Source: Chloroflexota bacterium (GTDB lineage Bacteria > Chloroflexota > Anaerolineae > Anaerolineales > VGOW01). From it: a DNA stretch of 64,000 nt. Both the position numbers and the translations under genes were made by a program. Shown here piece by piece: positions 39,256 to 47,631 of this stretch. The DNA is taken from NCBI GenBank assembly GCA_016197225.1, contig JACPWC010000085.1:17028-81027 (forward strand), read 5' to 3'. The notes under the pieces are model-generated. The model searched no databases, was not told the DNA's origin, and worked only from the letters and a program-made list of their open reading frames with translations. How positions within the stretch are numbered: the first letter of the stretch is position 1; the number at the start of each line of letters is the position of its first letter.

Positions 39256-40005
39256 TTATCCAAACCGCCCCGTCACGTAATCCTCAGTCCGCTTGTCTTT
39301 GGGAGCGACGAACAAGTCGTGACCGGGGGCGTATTCCACCAACTGGCCTTGCAAGAAGAAGGCGGCAGTGTCGGCGATGCGGGCCGCCTGTTGAACCGAG
39401 TGCGGGACGATGACGACAGTATAGTCCTTTTTGATCTCTTGCAGTGAGGCTTCCACTTTGGCGGTCGAGATCGGGTCGAGGCCTGAGGTTGGCTCGTCGA
39501 GCAGAACCACTTCCGGCTCCAGGGCTAGAACACGGGCCAGGCACAGGCGCTGTTGTTGCCCGCCAGAAATAGCAGTGGCGGGTGAGTCGAGGCGGTCGCT
39601 CACTTCGTCCCACAACGCCGCCGCGCGCAGGGCCTTCTCTACCGCAAATTCCATTTTGCCACGCGGATATCCGGCCAATTCCAAACCATAAGTGACGTTC
39701 TGGCGAATGCTCATGGGCAAAGAGACGGGTTGGGCAAAGACCATGCCCACCCGCCGCCGCAAGGCGGTGACATCAGCGGCGGTGATGTCCTCGCCGTCGA
39801 GATAAATCTTGCCCGTCGTCCGCACGCCGTCCACCAGATCGTTCAAGCGGTTGAGGGCGCGGAGCAGAGTGCTCTTGCCGCCGCCTGCCGGGCCGAACAG
39901 CACCGTGACCTTGTTGGCCGGAATCTCCAGCGAGATGTCGCGCAGAGACTCGGTGCCGTCGTCGTATTGAACCGAGAGATGTTCGATGACAATTTTAGGA
40001 GTCAT
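39256..40005 (-). CDS. pstB: Phosphate ABC transporter ATPase
   Basis: A 249-residue ATPase. Walker A is FGPAGGGKSTLLRALNRLND (Ala at the third loop position instead of the more common Ser), the signature is ISGGQQQRLCLA, and Walker B is VVLLDEPTSGLDPISTAKVE. The Asn-Arg-Leu-Asn-Asp run after Walker A and the DPISTAKVE end are typical of PstB. It powers the PstC-PstA channel encoded directly upstream (3-bp gap to pstA). PstS and PhoU are not adjacent. Confidence 0.9.
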   Translation of the reverse strand: MTPKIVIEHLSVQYDDGTESLRDISLEIPANKVTVLFGPAGGGKSTLLRALNRLNDLVDGVRTTGKIYLDGEDITAADVTALRRRVGMVFAQPVSLPMSIRQNVTYGLELAGYPRGKMEFAVEKALRAAALWDEVSDRLDSPATAISGGQQQRLCLARVLALEPEVVLLDEPTSGLDPISTAKVEASLQEIKKDYTVVIVPHSVQQAARIADTAAFFLQGQLVEYAPGHDLFVAPKDKRTEDYVTGRFG

Positions 40006-40008
40006 GAC

Positions 40009-40854
40009 TCACCACTGCCTGCGGGCGCGGGCGCGCGAACGAATGACGGTAGCGACGACGTTCATCGAAAGCACGAAGACCAGCAACACGAGGGCGGTTC
40101 CATATTGAATCTGGATCGGCATGCCCGGCACCTGAGTCGAGATCACAAACAGGTGATAAGGCAAAGCCATTGTTGCATCAAAAATTGAATCGGGGAGGCG
40201 AGGGAGGAAGAAGGCGGCGGCGGTGAACAAAATGGGGGCGGTCTCCCCGGCGGCGCGTTCCAATCCCAGAATCACGCCGGTCAAAATTCCCGGCAGAGCT
40301 TGCGGCAGAACCACGCGCCAGATCGTCTGCCACTTGGTGCCGCCCAGGCTCCGGCTCACCACCCGAAAGCTTTGTGGCACGGCGCGCAGGGCTTCTTCGG
40401 CGGTGGAGATGATGACGGGTAGAGTCATGATCGAAAGCGTGAGGCAACCGGCGACGAGCGAGGTGCCGAACTTGAGGAAGAGCACGAACAGGCCGAGGCC
40501 AAACAAGCCATAGACGACCGACGGGATTCCGGCCAGATTGATGATGGCGATTCGGATTGAGCGCGTGAGGCGGTTGTCTTTGGCATACTCGGACAGATAA
40601 ATGGCCGCCGCCACGCCGAGTGGAACCGCGATCAATCCTGTCCCGAACGTGAGATAGAGCGTGCCGACGATGGCCGGCCAGATGCCACCGGCCCGCATCC
40701 CGTCGTGCGGCATCTCGCTGAGGAAACCCAACGAGATGGCGGGCAGGCCAAGATAGGCGATGTAGCCGACGACGAGGACGATGGGCGTCACCGTCGCAAT
40801 CGCGGCCAGGGTGATGAGGGCGAAGACGAGGCGCTGAGTAAGTTGGCGGGTCAT
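40009..40854 (-). CDS. pstA: Phosphate ABC transporter permease PstA
   Basis: A 281-residue permease with six membrane segments. It has GTGLIAVPLGVAAAIYLSEY, INLAGIPSVVYGLFGLGLFV and the EAA loop EEALRAVPQSFRVVSRSLGG followed by TKWQTIWRVVLPQALPGIL. All are PstA landmarks. The start at 40854 (MTRQL) avoids an upstream extension made of inverted repeat. It forms the channel with PstC. Confidence 0.9.
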   Translation of the reverse strand: MTRQLTQRLVFALITLAAIATVTPIVLVVGYIAYLGLPAISLGFLSEMPHDGMRAGGIWPAIVGTLYLTFGTGLIAVPLGVAAAIYLSEYAKDNRLTRSIRIAIINLAGIPSVVYGLFGLGLFVLFLKFGTSLVAGCLTLSIMTLPVIISTAEEALRAVPQSFRVVSRSLGGTKWQTIWRVVLPQALPGILTGVILGLERAAGETAPILFTAAAFFLPRLPDSIFDATMALPYHLFVISTQVPGMPIQIQYGTALVLLVFVLSMNVVATVIRSRARARRQW

Positions 40855-40860
40855 AAAAAG

Positions 40861-40917
40861 AGAATTGGAGATTAGAGAATTGGAGGTTGGAGAAATTCTC
40901 CAATTCTCCAATCCTCA
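40861..40917. repeat. AATTGGAG-type inverted repeat
   Basis: AGAATTGGAG and GAATTGGAGGTTGGAGAA are followed by TTCTCCAATTCTCCAATC, forming a hairpin between pstC and pstA. The same word family appears inside polA (43473-43541) and at 51447-51490. Confidence 0.85.
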
Positions 40918-40919
40918 AA

Positions 40920-41825
40920 TTACGAGAGTAGCCTCTCCGCTCTCTTCCGTTGTTGGAACACCACCGCACTCGCGGCCAGGTTGACGGCGAAGGAGATGAG
41001 GAAGAGGACGATGCCGATGGTGAACAGGATGTGATAGTGAACACTGCCGTTGGCGACTTCGCCCATTTCGGCGGCGATGGTGGCCGTCATAGTGCGAACG
41101 GGCAGGAAGAGCGAGTTGAGGGCCGTCGGCATCCGGGCGGCGTTGCCGGTCACCATCATCACCGTCATCGTCTCGCCAATGGCCCGACCGATGCCGAGCA
41201 TGACCGCCGTGAGCACACCCGACCGTGCCGCCGGGACAGTGACTCGCCAGATCGTCTGCCACCTGGTTGCGCCCAGAGCCAGCGCCGCATCGCGATAACT
41301 TTTCGGCACGGCGTCGAGCGCATCTTCGGCCACCGAGACCAGAGTCGGAATCGCCATGCCCGCCAACAACAGTGAGCCGGTGAAGGCAGTGAGGCCGGTG
41401 GGCGTGTTCAGCGTAAGGCGGACGATGGGGGCCAGCACCAGCATTCCCAAAAAGCCAAGCACCACCGAGGGCAGGCCGCCCAGCACTTCGACCAGCGGCT
41501 TGAGAATCTCACGCGCCCAGCGCGGCGCGATCTCGGCGATGAAGATGGCGGTAGCCAGCCCGAACGGCACGGCGATGAGGGCCGCGCCGAGGGTGACGAT
41601 GAGCGAGCCGCCGATGAGGGGCAAGAGGCCGAACAGCGACTCGATGGGATACCAGCGGACGGCAAGCAAATCGCCAAGCGGCACTTCGGCAAAGGCGGGC
41701 GCGCCCTCGCGCAGAAGGAAGAACAGAATGAGGGCGACGAACAGAATGGCCGAATACCCTGCGGCGCGGATGAGGGATTCGATGATGAGCTCGGGGAGGT
41801 TGCGATTTTGGTTTGTCGGTTGCAT
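40920..41825 (-). CDS. pstC: Phosphate ABC transporter permease PstC
   Basis: A 301-residue permease with six membrane segments: the first is near 18-42 (YSAILFVALILFFLLREGAP); IAVPFGLATAIFIAEIAPRW, LVEVLGGLPSVVLGFLGMLV and the EAA loop EDALDAVPKSYRDAALALGA follow. It is the first gene of the pstCAB-tatA run and starts 27 bp after the polA stop. The periplasmic phosphate-binding PstS that normally precedes it is absent here. Confidence 0.9.
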   Translation of the reverse strand: MQPTNQNRNLPELIIESLIRAAGYSAILFVALILFFLLREGAPAFAEVPLGDLLAVRWYPIESLFGLLPLIGGSLIVTLGAALIAVPFGLATAIFIAEIAPRWAREILKPLVEVLGGLPSVVLGFLGMLVLAPIVRLTLNTPTGLTAFTGSLLLAGMAIPTLVSVAEDALDAVPKSYRDAALALGATRWQTIWRVTVPAARSGVLTAVMLGIGRAIGETMTVMMVTGNAARMPTALNSLFLPVRTMTATIAAEMGEVANGSVHYHILFTIGIVLFLISFAVNLAASAVVFQQRKRAERLLS

Positions 41826-41852
41826 TTTCCTAATAGATGGCGGCCAGTTTGC

Positions 41853-44750
41853 TTATGATACAGCCTTCATCTCCTCCCAATTCTTCCCGGCGCGCACATC
41901 CACGGCCAGCGGCGCGTCGAGCTTGAACGCGCCTTCCATGATCTTGCGCGCCAGCGCCGCCACTTGCTCTACCTCGTCCGTGTCGCACTCAAACACCAAC
42001 TCGTCGTGAACCTGCAACAGCATCCGCGCGCTCGGAATCTTTTTGGGCAGTTCCTTTGCCAGTCGAAGCATGGCAATCTTGATGATGTCGGAAGCCGTGC
42101 CCTGAACCGGCGAGTTGACGGCCTCGCGCTCGGCGCGGGCGCGGAAGACGTGATCTTCGCGGGTGGTTCCGGGGCGAGTCAGGATTGGGAAGTAGCGGCG
42201 GCGGCCCAGCAGGGTTTCCACGTAGCCCTCGGTCGCCGCCTTGCGTTTCGTTTCTTCGATGTAGCGCTTCACGCCCGGCAGTTCGGCAAAATACTTTTGC
42301 ATGAACTCCTCGGCCTCGCCCAGCGTCAGGCCGGTGTTGCGGGCCAGGGTGAACGCGCCCATGCCGTAAAGCAAACCGAAGTTGATGGCTTTGGCGTTGC
42401 GCCGCTCTTCCTTCGACACTTTATTGAGCGGCACGCCGAACACCGCCGAGGCCGTGGCCGCGTGAATATCGTCGCCGCGTTTGAAAGCGTCAATCCAGAA
42501 TTTCTCTTTGGCAAAGTGAGCGGCGATACGCAATTCCACTTGCGAGTAGTCAGCGGCCACCAGGCGGCGGCCACGCGGGGCAATGAAGGCCTTGCGCACC
42601 TCGCGGCCCAGTTCAGTGCGGATGGGGATGTTTTGCAGATTGGGGTTGGACGAAGCGAGGCGGCCCGTCACCGAGCCGGCCTGGTTGAACGAAGTATGAA
42701 TCCGGCCCGTCTCCGGGTTGATCGTCAGCGGCAGGGCGTCCACGTACGTCCCTTTGAGCTTGGCGATCTCACGGTGCTCTAGAATCTGATCGAGCACCGG
42801 ATTCTGGCCGCGCATTTCCTCGAGCACGTCGGCGGCGGTGGAGTATTTGCCCGACGATGTCTTGCGCGACTTGTCGGGCGGCTCCAGCTTGAGATCCTCA
42901 AACAGGGCTTTGGCCAGTTGTTGGGTGGAGTTGATGTTGAACTCGTAGCCGACGGCTTTGTAGATTTTCTTTTCCAGCGTCGCCAGTTTCTTTTCTAGTT
43001 CCTTCGACATCCCGCCCAGAAAATCAGCGTCAATCATGATCCCGGCCATTTCCATCTCGGCCAGCACGGTGATACAGGGCAGTTCGATCTCTTCCAGCAG
43101 TTTGAGTTGCCCCTTCTCCTCAAGTTCCTTTTTCAGAATCGGCATCAGCCGCAGAGTCATGTCCACGTCGGCCACGGCGTAAGGGGCGGCGGCGTCCAGA
43201 GGAACCTGGTCAAACGTGATCTGTTTCTTGCCGGTGCCGATCAATTCTTTGATCTCCGTCATCTCCACGCCGAGCCGGATGAAAGCCAGATTCTTCAGGC
43301 CCAGATTGCGCGAGCCGGGGTCGCACACCCACTCGGCCAGCATGGTGTCGAAGCTGATGGGCGAAACGGTGAGGCCGTGACGCTTGAGAATGGTGTAATC
43401 GTAGCCAATGTTGTGGCCGATTTTGGGAATCCTGGGGTTGGTGAGAGAAGGGGTGAGAGCTTCAATGACAGTTTGAAGTTGGAGATTAGACGCTTCGCGT
43501 GGAGAATTGGGATTTTGGCTGTTGGGATTTGGAAGTTGGTGCCCCACCGGAATGTAATAGCCTTCACCCTCTTTGATGCAGAGCGAGATGCCGACCAGGG
43601 TTGCGGCGTTGGCGTCCACGCCGGTGGTTTCGGTGTCAACGGCGATGATGGGAGCTTTGGCAAGTTGAGCCGCCAGGTCGTTTAGAGATTGAAGATCAGA
43701 GATTAGGATGGGGCGGGTGACGGTTGAAATGGGCGGACGGGGAGGGACGGGGAGGCCGCCACTCACGGCCAGGGCCGGTTCCCCGAAGAGTCCCATTTGC
43801 GAATTGGCGGCCTCACGCGAAGCGCGCGCGGAGTCTTTGTCGGCAGGCAAGGCTTCGGTTTCCGGCAACTTGGCCAGCAAGCTGCGAAATTCAAGCACGC
43901 GGAAGAGGTCGAGGACGCGCTGGCGATCAAAGTTGAGGGGCGGCTTGAGATGTGGCGACTCGCAGGCCTCGAGGTTGAAGGTCAGGGCCACGTCGGTGAC
44001 GATGGTGGCCAGCTTTTGCGAGAGGTAGGCGTTCTCTTTTCCCGTTTCAAGTTTGCTTTTGAAGCGGGCCGGAATCTTGTCGAGGTGTTTATAAATGGCG
44101 TCGAGCGAGCCGTATTCCTGCAATAAGCTGGTGGCCGTCTTTTCGCCCACGCCGGCCACGCCGGGGATGTTGTCGGACGTGTCGCCGACCAGCGCCTTGT
44201 AGTCAATGTATTGCTTGGGCGTGACGCCGTATTTCTCTTTCACCTCGTCCGGCCCGTAGACCACCGCCTCCGACAGCTTCTGCCCGGCCAGGCTGATGCG
44301 AACGCGCTTATCGGCCAGTTGCAGCAGGTCGCGGTCGCCGGTGGCGATGATGACCTGCACGCCCTGAGCGGCGGCTTGTTTGGCAATCGTGCCCAGCACG
44401 TCGTCGGCTTCGTAGCCTTCGGCCTCGAGGATGGGAATGTTGAAGGCGGCCACCACTTCACGCATCCGGTCAATCTGGGTTCGCAGGTCGTCGGGCATCT
44501 TGGCCCGCGTGCCTTTGTAGTCCGGGTAGAGCGTGTCGCGAAAGGTTGCGCCCACGTCGAAGCTGACGGCCAGATAGTCGGGCTGATCCTGTTCGATGAT
44601 GCGGAAAAGGATGGCGGTGAAGCCGTAGGTTCCGGCGGTCGGTTCGCCGGCCCTGGTGACCCAGCGCGAGGTGTCGGTGCCGGCGGCGGTGAGGGCAAAA
44701 TAGGCGCGGTAGGCCAGAGCGTGGCCGTCAATGAGGTAGAGGGTTTTCAT
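41853..44750 (-). CDS. polA: DNA polymerase I
   Basis: A 965-residue three-domain enzyme. The 5'-3' exonuclease occupies about 1-300 (LYLIDGHALAYRAYFAL, ATGDRDLLQL, GDTSDNIPGVAGVG). The 3'-5' proofreading domain spans about 350-560, with intact IIAVDTETTG, GHNIGYDYTIL and a late AVADVDMTL. The polymerase occupies about 570-965 with GRLASSNPNLQNIP, VAADYSQVELR and LQVHDELVFE. An insertion of about 20 residues rich in Asn, Pro and Ser (LPNPNSQNPNSPREASNLQL) sits in the proofreading domain after YYIPVGHQ; its DNA resembles the TTGGAG-type repeat. Polymerase and nuclease residues are otherwise complete. It precedes pstC in the same direction. Confidence 0.95.
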   Translation of the reverse strand: MKTLYLIDGHALAYRAYFALTAAGTDTSRWVTRAGEPTAGTYGFTAILFRIIEQDQPDYLAVSFDVGATFRDTLYPDYKGTRAKMPDDLRTQIDRMREVVAAFNIPILEAEGYEADDVLGTIAKQAAAQGVQVIIATGDRDLLQLADKRVRISLAGQKLSEAVVYGPDEVKEKYGVTPKQYIDYKALVGDTSDNIPGVAGVGEKTATSLLQEYGSLDAIYKHLDKIPARFKSKLETGKENAYLSQKLATIVTDVALTFNLEACESPHLKPPLNFDRQRVLDLFRVLEFRSLLAKLPETEALPADKDSARASREAANSQMGLFGEPALAVSGGLPVPPRPPISTVTRPILISDLQSLNDLAAQLAKAPIIAVDTETTGVDANAATLVGISLCIKEGEGYYIPVGHQLPNPNSQNPNSPREASNLQLQTVIEALTPSLTNPRIPKIGHNIGYDYTILKRHGLTVSPISFDTMLAEWVCDPGSRNLGLKNLAFIRLGVEMTEIKELIGTGKKQITFDQVPLDAAAPYAVADVDMTLRLMPILKKELEEKGQLKLLEEIELPCITVLAEMEMAGIMIDADFLGGMSKELEKKLATLEKKIYKAVGYEFNINSTQQLAKALFEDLKLEPPDKSRKTSSGKYSTAADVLEEMRGQNPVLDQILEHREIAKLKGTYVDALPLTINPETGRIHTSFNQAGSVTGRLASSNPNLQNIPIRTELGREVRKAFIAPRGRRLVAADYSQVELRIAAHFAKEKFWIDAFKRGDDIHAATASAVFGVPLNKVSKEERRNAKAINFGLLYGMGAFTLARNTGLTLGEAEEFMQKYFAELPGVKRYIEETKRKAATEGYVETLLGRRRYFPILTRPGTTREDHVFRARAEREAVNSPVQGTASDIIKIAMLRLAKELPKKIPSARMLLQVHDELVFECDTDEVEQVAALARKIMEGAFKLDAPLAVDVRAGKNWEEMKAVS
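43473..43541. repeat. TTGGAG-type repeat inside polA
   Basis: The segment has TGAAGTTGGAGATTAGACG, TGGAGAATTGGGATTTTGG and TGGGATTTGGAAGTTGG, close to the 40861-40917 and 51447-51490 repeats. It encodes the low-complexity insertion in the proofreading domain, in frame. Confidence 0.65.
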
Positions 44751-44761
44751 GATGGGTCTCG

Positions 44762-44780
44762 CGGGCGGTCAGGCCGCCCG
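44762..44780. terminator. GC-rich hairpin at the end of the membrane hydrolase gene
   Basis: The 7-bp arms CGGGCGG and CCGCCCG with a 5-nt loop contain the stop codon of the upstream gene (minus strand). It lies just before polA. No U-run follows, so termination is uncertain. Confidence 0.5.
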
Positions 44781-47234
44781 TAGCTTGTTGAGATGTTGAG
44801 CGACGGATATAACGTAACCGCCGATGACCGACAGGAAAGCCAGGGCGGCGAGCACGGCGAGCGCCACCAGGACGGGAATCAGTTCCAGACTATACCGGAG
44901 CGCGAGGATTTGAACAATCGGCGCCAGCGTCATCAAAAGCGCGCGCAGGGTTCCCTGCTGTGTTTCAACGAAGCCGGCAAACAACTGCGGGACGGCCTCC
45001 GCCAATGCTTGCCGGAAAGCGGGGAGGCTCAGGTTGGCAAGCCAGGTTGAAATGGCGACAACGGCAAAATAAATGGCGAAAAACAGTGTTCCCCAGAGCG
45101 CCGTCAACCACAGGACATAGCTGGAGTGACTCAAACCAAAGGGCGGAAGGATCAACTTGTCGGGGTTCCACTGCTTGGGCCGCAACACGCCCAGCACTCG
45201 CAGGGCCAGCGGAATCTGCACCTGATCCTGATTGCTCCAATACTCGCCGTGGTGTTGAGTCGTAGCGGGGGTTTTGATGTTGGTGGGACTGGCCTCGCCG
45301 CGCTTGACGGCCTTGCGTAACTCTTCAACCTTGACGGTTTTCGAGGCCTGCTTTGGCTTCAGCTTGTAGGCTTCTTTGACCAGGTTGTACTCATCCAGCC
45401 CGTAGAACTCCGTGATCGGGTCAATCAGGTTCCAGAAATTCATCCACTTGAAACCTTTGGGGAATTGCGGGTAAGGTAGCACCGGGAAGCGTTGAATGTA
45501 AACCGGATCGAGGATGGGATTGATCTGGTTGTAATAGCTCAGGACACTGCCGATGGTGGCGTAGGTTTTGAGCTTCTCCCGATAAGCGCCCGGCAAATGG
45601 TGGAACAACATCTCGAAGGTGATGGGCGTTCCCTGTGAATGGGCAAAGACATGAATGTGTGATACTTCAGGCCGGTCGTGGAAGAATTTATAATCGGCTT
45701 CAACAACACTGCGCACCCGGTGCGCCTGGGCCGGGTCGGTGGCGTAAGTCGCCACGTCGCCCATCACCCCGCTCAACAACGTGCTTGCGGCGCTCTCGAT
45801 GGCGTCGCCGAGGCCGCCCAGGACGCGCGTCCATTTCAAGAGGCGGGCGACCGTGAGCGCCAGGAAACTGATGGGCAGGCTCAACACGATAATGTAACGA
45901 TAAACAAGAATGTCCAGCCGGGGCCGCTGGTTCGTGGTCAGCTTGTGAATCTTTGCCTTCCCCGTTCCATCGTCCACCTGATAATAATCTTCAATGGCTG
46001 AGTCGCTGTTGTTAAACTCCCGGCACGGCCAGGCCAACGCTCTGGCCCGCAACAGCGCCAGTTGGAGTGTGGCCAGGAACAGCAGGCTCAGAATGTAACT
46101 GCCCGGATTCCAGACGAAGACAGCCGTCAGCACCAGCATCACCCAACTCCACATGCCAGGCAACGACCCGATCCGTTTGTCTTTGGGATACTCCCGCATC
46201 CGGCGCATGGTTTCGATGGCCGGCAGGACGGCCAGGAAGATGATGGCAATGGTTCCGGCCATCAGCCAACGTTTGAACACGTCCAGGCCGTCTTGCGCTG
46301 AAAACAAGCTTGTTGCCCATCTCATCAACCGGGTGCCGAACAAGGCCATCGAGATGTGCCAGAAGACCAGCCAGTACATCAAAAAGAACGAGATGTAGAA
46401 CTGGTGGAATTCGCGAGGCGGGTGCTGTGAATCGACCTTGAACAGATTGTGGATACTGCTGCCGAAGGCATAAGTCGCCATGCGCCACTCTTTGACCAGC
46501 GCCTTGAGCGGGCTGTCGGGGACAATGGCGGCCTCCCAGTTCGGCTCCTTGATCCAGATGCGGCGCTCGCCACTGCTAACTTCGGTAACCTGATTGTTCG
46601 GCTCTTTGTCGTAAACAGAGGAGCGATAATCTGAGGGGAAGATGTCCCGGCGCTTTGAAAGGGCGGCCTTTGGATCTACCGCCTTGATGGCCGGCCAAAA
46701 GCCGTTGACGAAGACATCCAACGTCTCATCCGGCTTTTGCAGGCCGGCGCCTTTGACAACAAGAATGACTGACACGTCGGTGACGGTCAGCATGTCTAAT
46801 TGCCGGGCCGCCGCCGCGAAATTTCTTAGCTGTGACTCTGTCAGGCGACCGTTCAAATCTCTTTCCAGCTTCTTGAGCCGTTGAACATGCTCGGCGCAGG
46901 CCGCCAGGTCGCGCACTCCCTTCACGCCGGCCTTCGCCAGAAGTTTGGCAGTTCCGGCGCTGATATTCTCAACACGCATCAGGTCAGATCGGATCACCCA
47001 ATCGGTCAGCTTTTGATAACCGCAACCGGCGGCTTTGGCTAATGTCTGGCGCTGTTCAGGCGTGGCCAGGGCTTTTATGAATGTCTCCCTCAACCGGGGA
47101 TTGATGGGGGCCGGAAGTTCAGCTTCCTCCACCGGGGCGACTTTATCAATCATGCCTTGCGGCACGGCGATGGCCTGCAATGCGGCAATGAATGTTTCTT
47201 GATTGATCATCTCAGCAGGCCAGGGGTTGATCAT
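44769..47234 (-). CDS. Large membrane protein: DUF4332-like domain plus alpha/beta-hydrolase motif
   Basis: An 821-residue protein. Residues about 65-165 contain helix-hairpin-helix-like repeats (LTDWVIRSDLMRVENISAGT, then LLAKAGVKGVRDLAACAEHV) as in DUF4332. About 270-450 hold several hydrophobic segments. Residues about 525-640 carry HIHVFAHSQGTPITFEMLF, a GxSxG-type nucleophile elbow, with YATIGSVLSYYNQINP and WNLIDPITEFYGLDEYN after it. Two more membrane segments close the protein. It may be a membrane-bound esterase or lipase, with the nucleophile on a soluble face. No named family covers the whole. AAGGAGG precedes the ATG at 47234. It lies upstream of polA without a clear functional link. 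Confidence 0.65.
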   Translation of the reverse strand: MINPWPAEMINQETFIAALQAIAVPQGMIDKVAPVEEAELPAPINPRLRETFIKALATPEQRQTLAKAAGCGYQKLTDWVIRSDLMRVENISAGTAKLLAKAGVKGVRDLAACAEHVQRLKKLERDLNGRLTESQLRNFAAAARQLDMLTVTDVSVILVVKGAGLQKPDETLDVFVNGFWPAIKAVDPKAALSKRRDIFPSDYRSSVYDKEPNNQVTEVSSGERRIWIKEPNWEAAIVPDSPLKALVKEWRMATYAFGSSIHNLFKVDSQHPPREFHQFYISFFLMYWLVFWHISMALFGTRLMRWATSLFSAQDGLDVFKRWLMAGTIAIIFLAVLPAIETMRRMREYPKDKRIGSLPGMWSWVMLVLTAVFVWNPGSYILSLLFLATLQLALLRARALAWPCREFNNSDSAIEDYYQVDDGTGKAKIHKLTTNQRPRLDILVYRYIIVLSLPISFLALTVARLLKWTRVLGGLGDAIESAASTLLSGVMGDVATYATDPAQAHRVRSVVEADYKFFHDRPEVSHIHVFAHSQGTPITFEMLFHHLPGAYREKLKTYATIGSVLSYYNQINPILDPVYIQRFPVLPYPQFPKGFKWMNFWNLIDPITEFYGLDEYNLVKEAYKLKPKQASKTVKVEELRKAVKRGEASPTNIKTPATTQHHGEYWSNQDQVQIPLALRVLGVLRPKQWNPDKLILPPFGLSHSSYVLWLTALWGTLFFAIYFAVVAISTWLANLSLPAFRQALAEAVPQLFAGFVETQQGTLRALLMTLAPIVQILALRYSLELIPVLVALAVLAALAFLSVIGGYVISVAQHLNKLRAA

Positions 47235-47631
47235 TTCATGCCTCCTTGCTCGAACGAAGACGAAAGGCGACGGACGGAATTTAGAGATGTTTCAGGTAAA
47301 GCTCCGGGTTGTTCAAAAGACTTTATTGGATGCGAGGAATGTTGAAGGGGAAAAGGTTGGCGGACTCGGAACGCCTGTCACCAGACAGGAAATTGGAACG
47401 CAGATTCCCGCAGACGCGAAGCGCGCAGATATTTTTGAAAAAAATCAGCGACGATCAGCGTTTTATCAGCGTTTATCAGCGTTCTAATAGAAGCCCGTGA
47501 GTAGTTACTCTCAAAGTACATGCCGTGTCATCTTATCAGAGGCAGGTACAGAACACAAGCGACGCCACATATAATGTTCATGCAAGGGTTGATGCTCCTG
47601 TCCAATTATCACCGCAACGTTCTTCCCCTCA
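47235..47631. other. 397-bp gene-free interval with a repeat
   Basis: Separates the membrane hydrolase gene (start 47234) from the end of the TnpA-like fusion gene (47632). Beyond the repeat at 47396-47483, I see no start-site-supported gene and no RNA structure I can name. The plus-strand frame through 47287-47487 reads FQVKLRVVQKTLLDARNVEG and then runs into the repeat; it could be a decayed gene remnant. Confidence 0.5.
47396..47483. repeat. AACGCAGATT/ATCAGCGTT-type inverted repeat
   Basis: The left arm begins GAACGCAGATTCCCGCAGAC; the right arm has ATCAGCG words repeated four times, ending TTTATCAGCGTTC. The arms are complementary at their outer ends with an A/T-rich middle. Same style as the other simple-word hairpins. 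Confidence 0.75.

Noticed and set aside
47287..47487. Small plus-strand gene in the interval before the TnpA-like gene
   Set aside because: The frame runs through the AACGCAGATT repeat and shows no family pattern; possibly a decayed remnant only.
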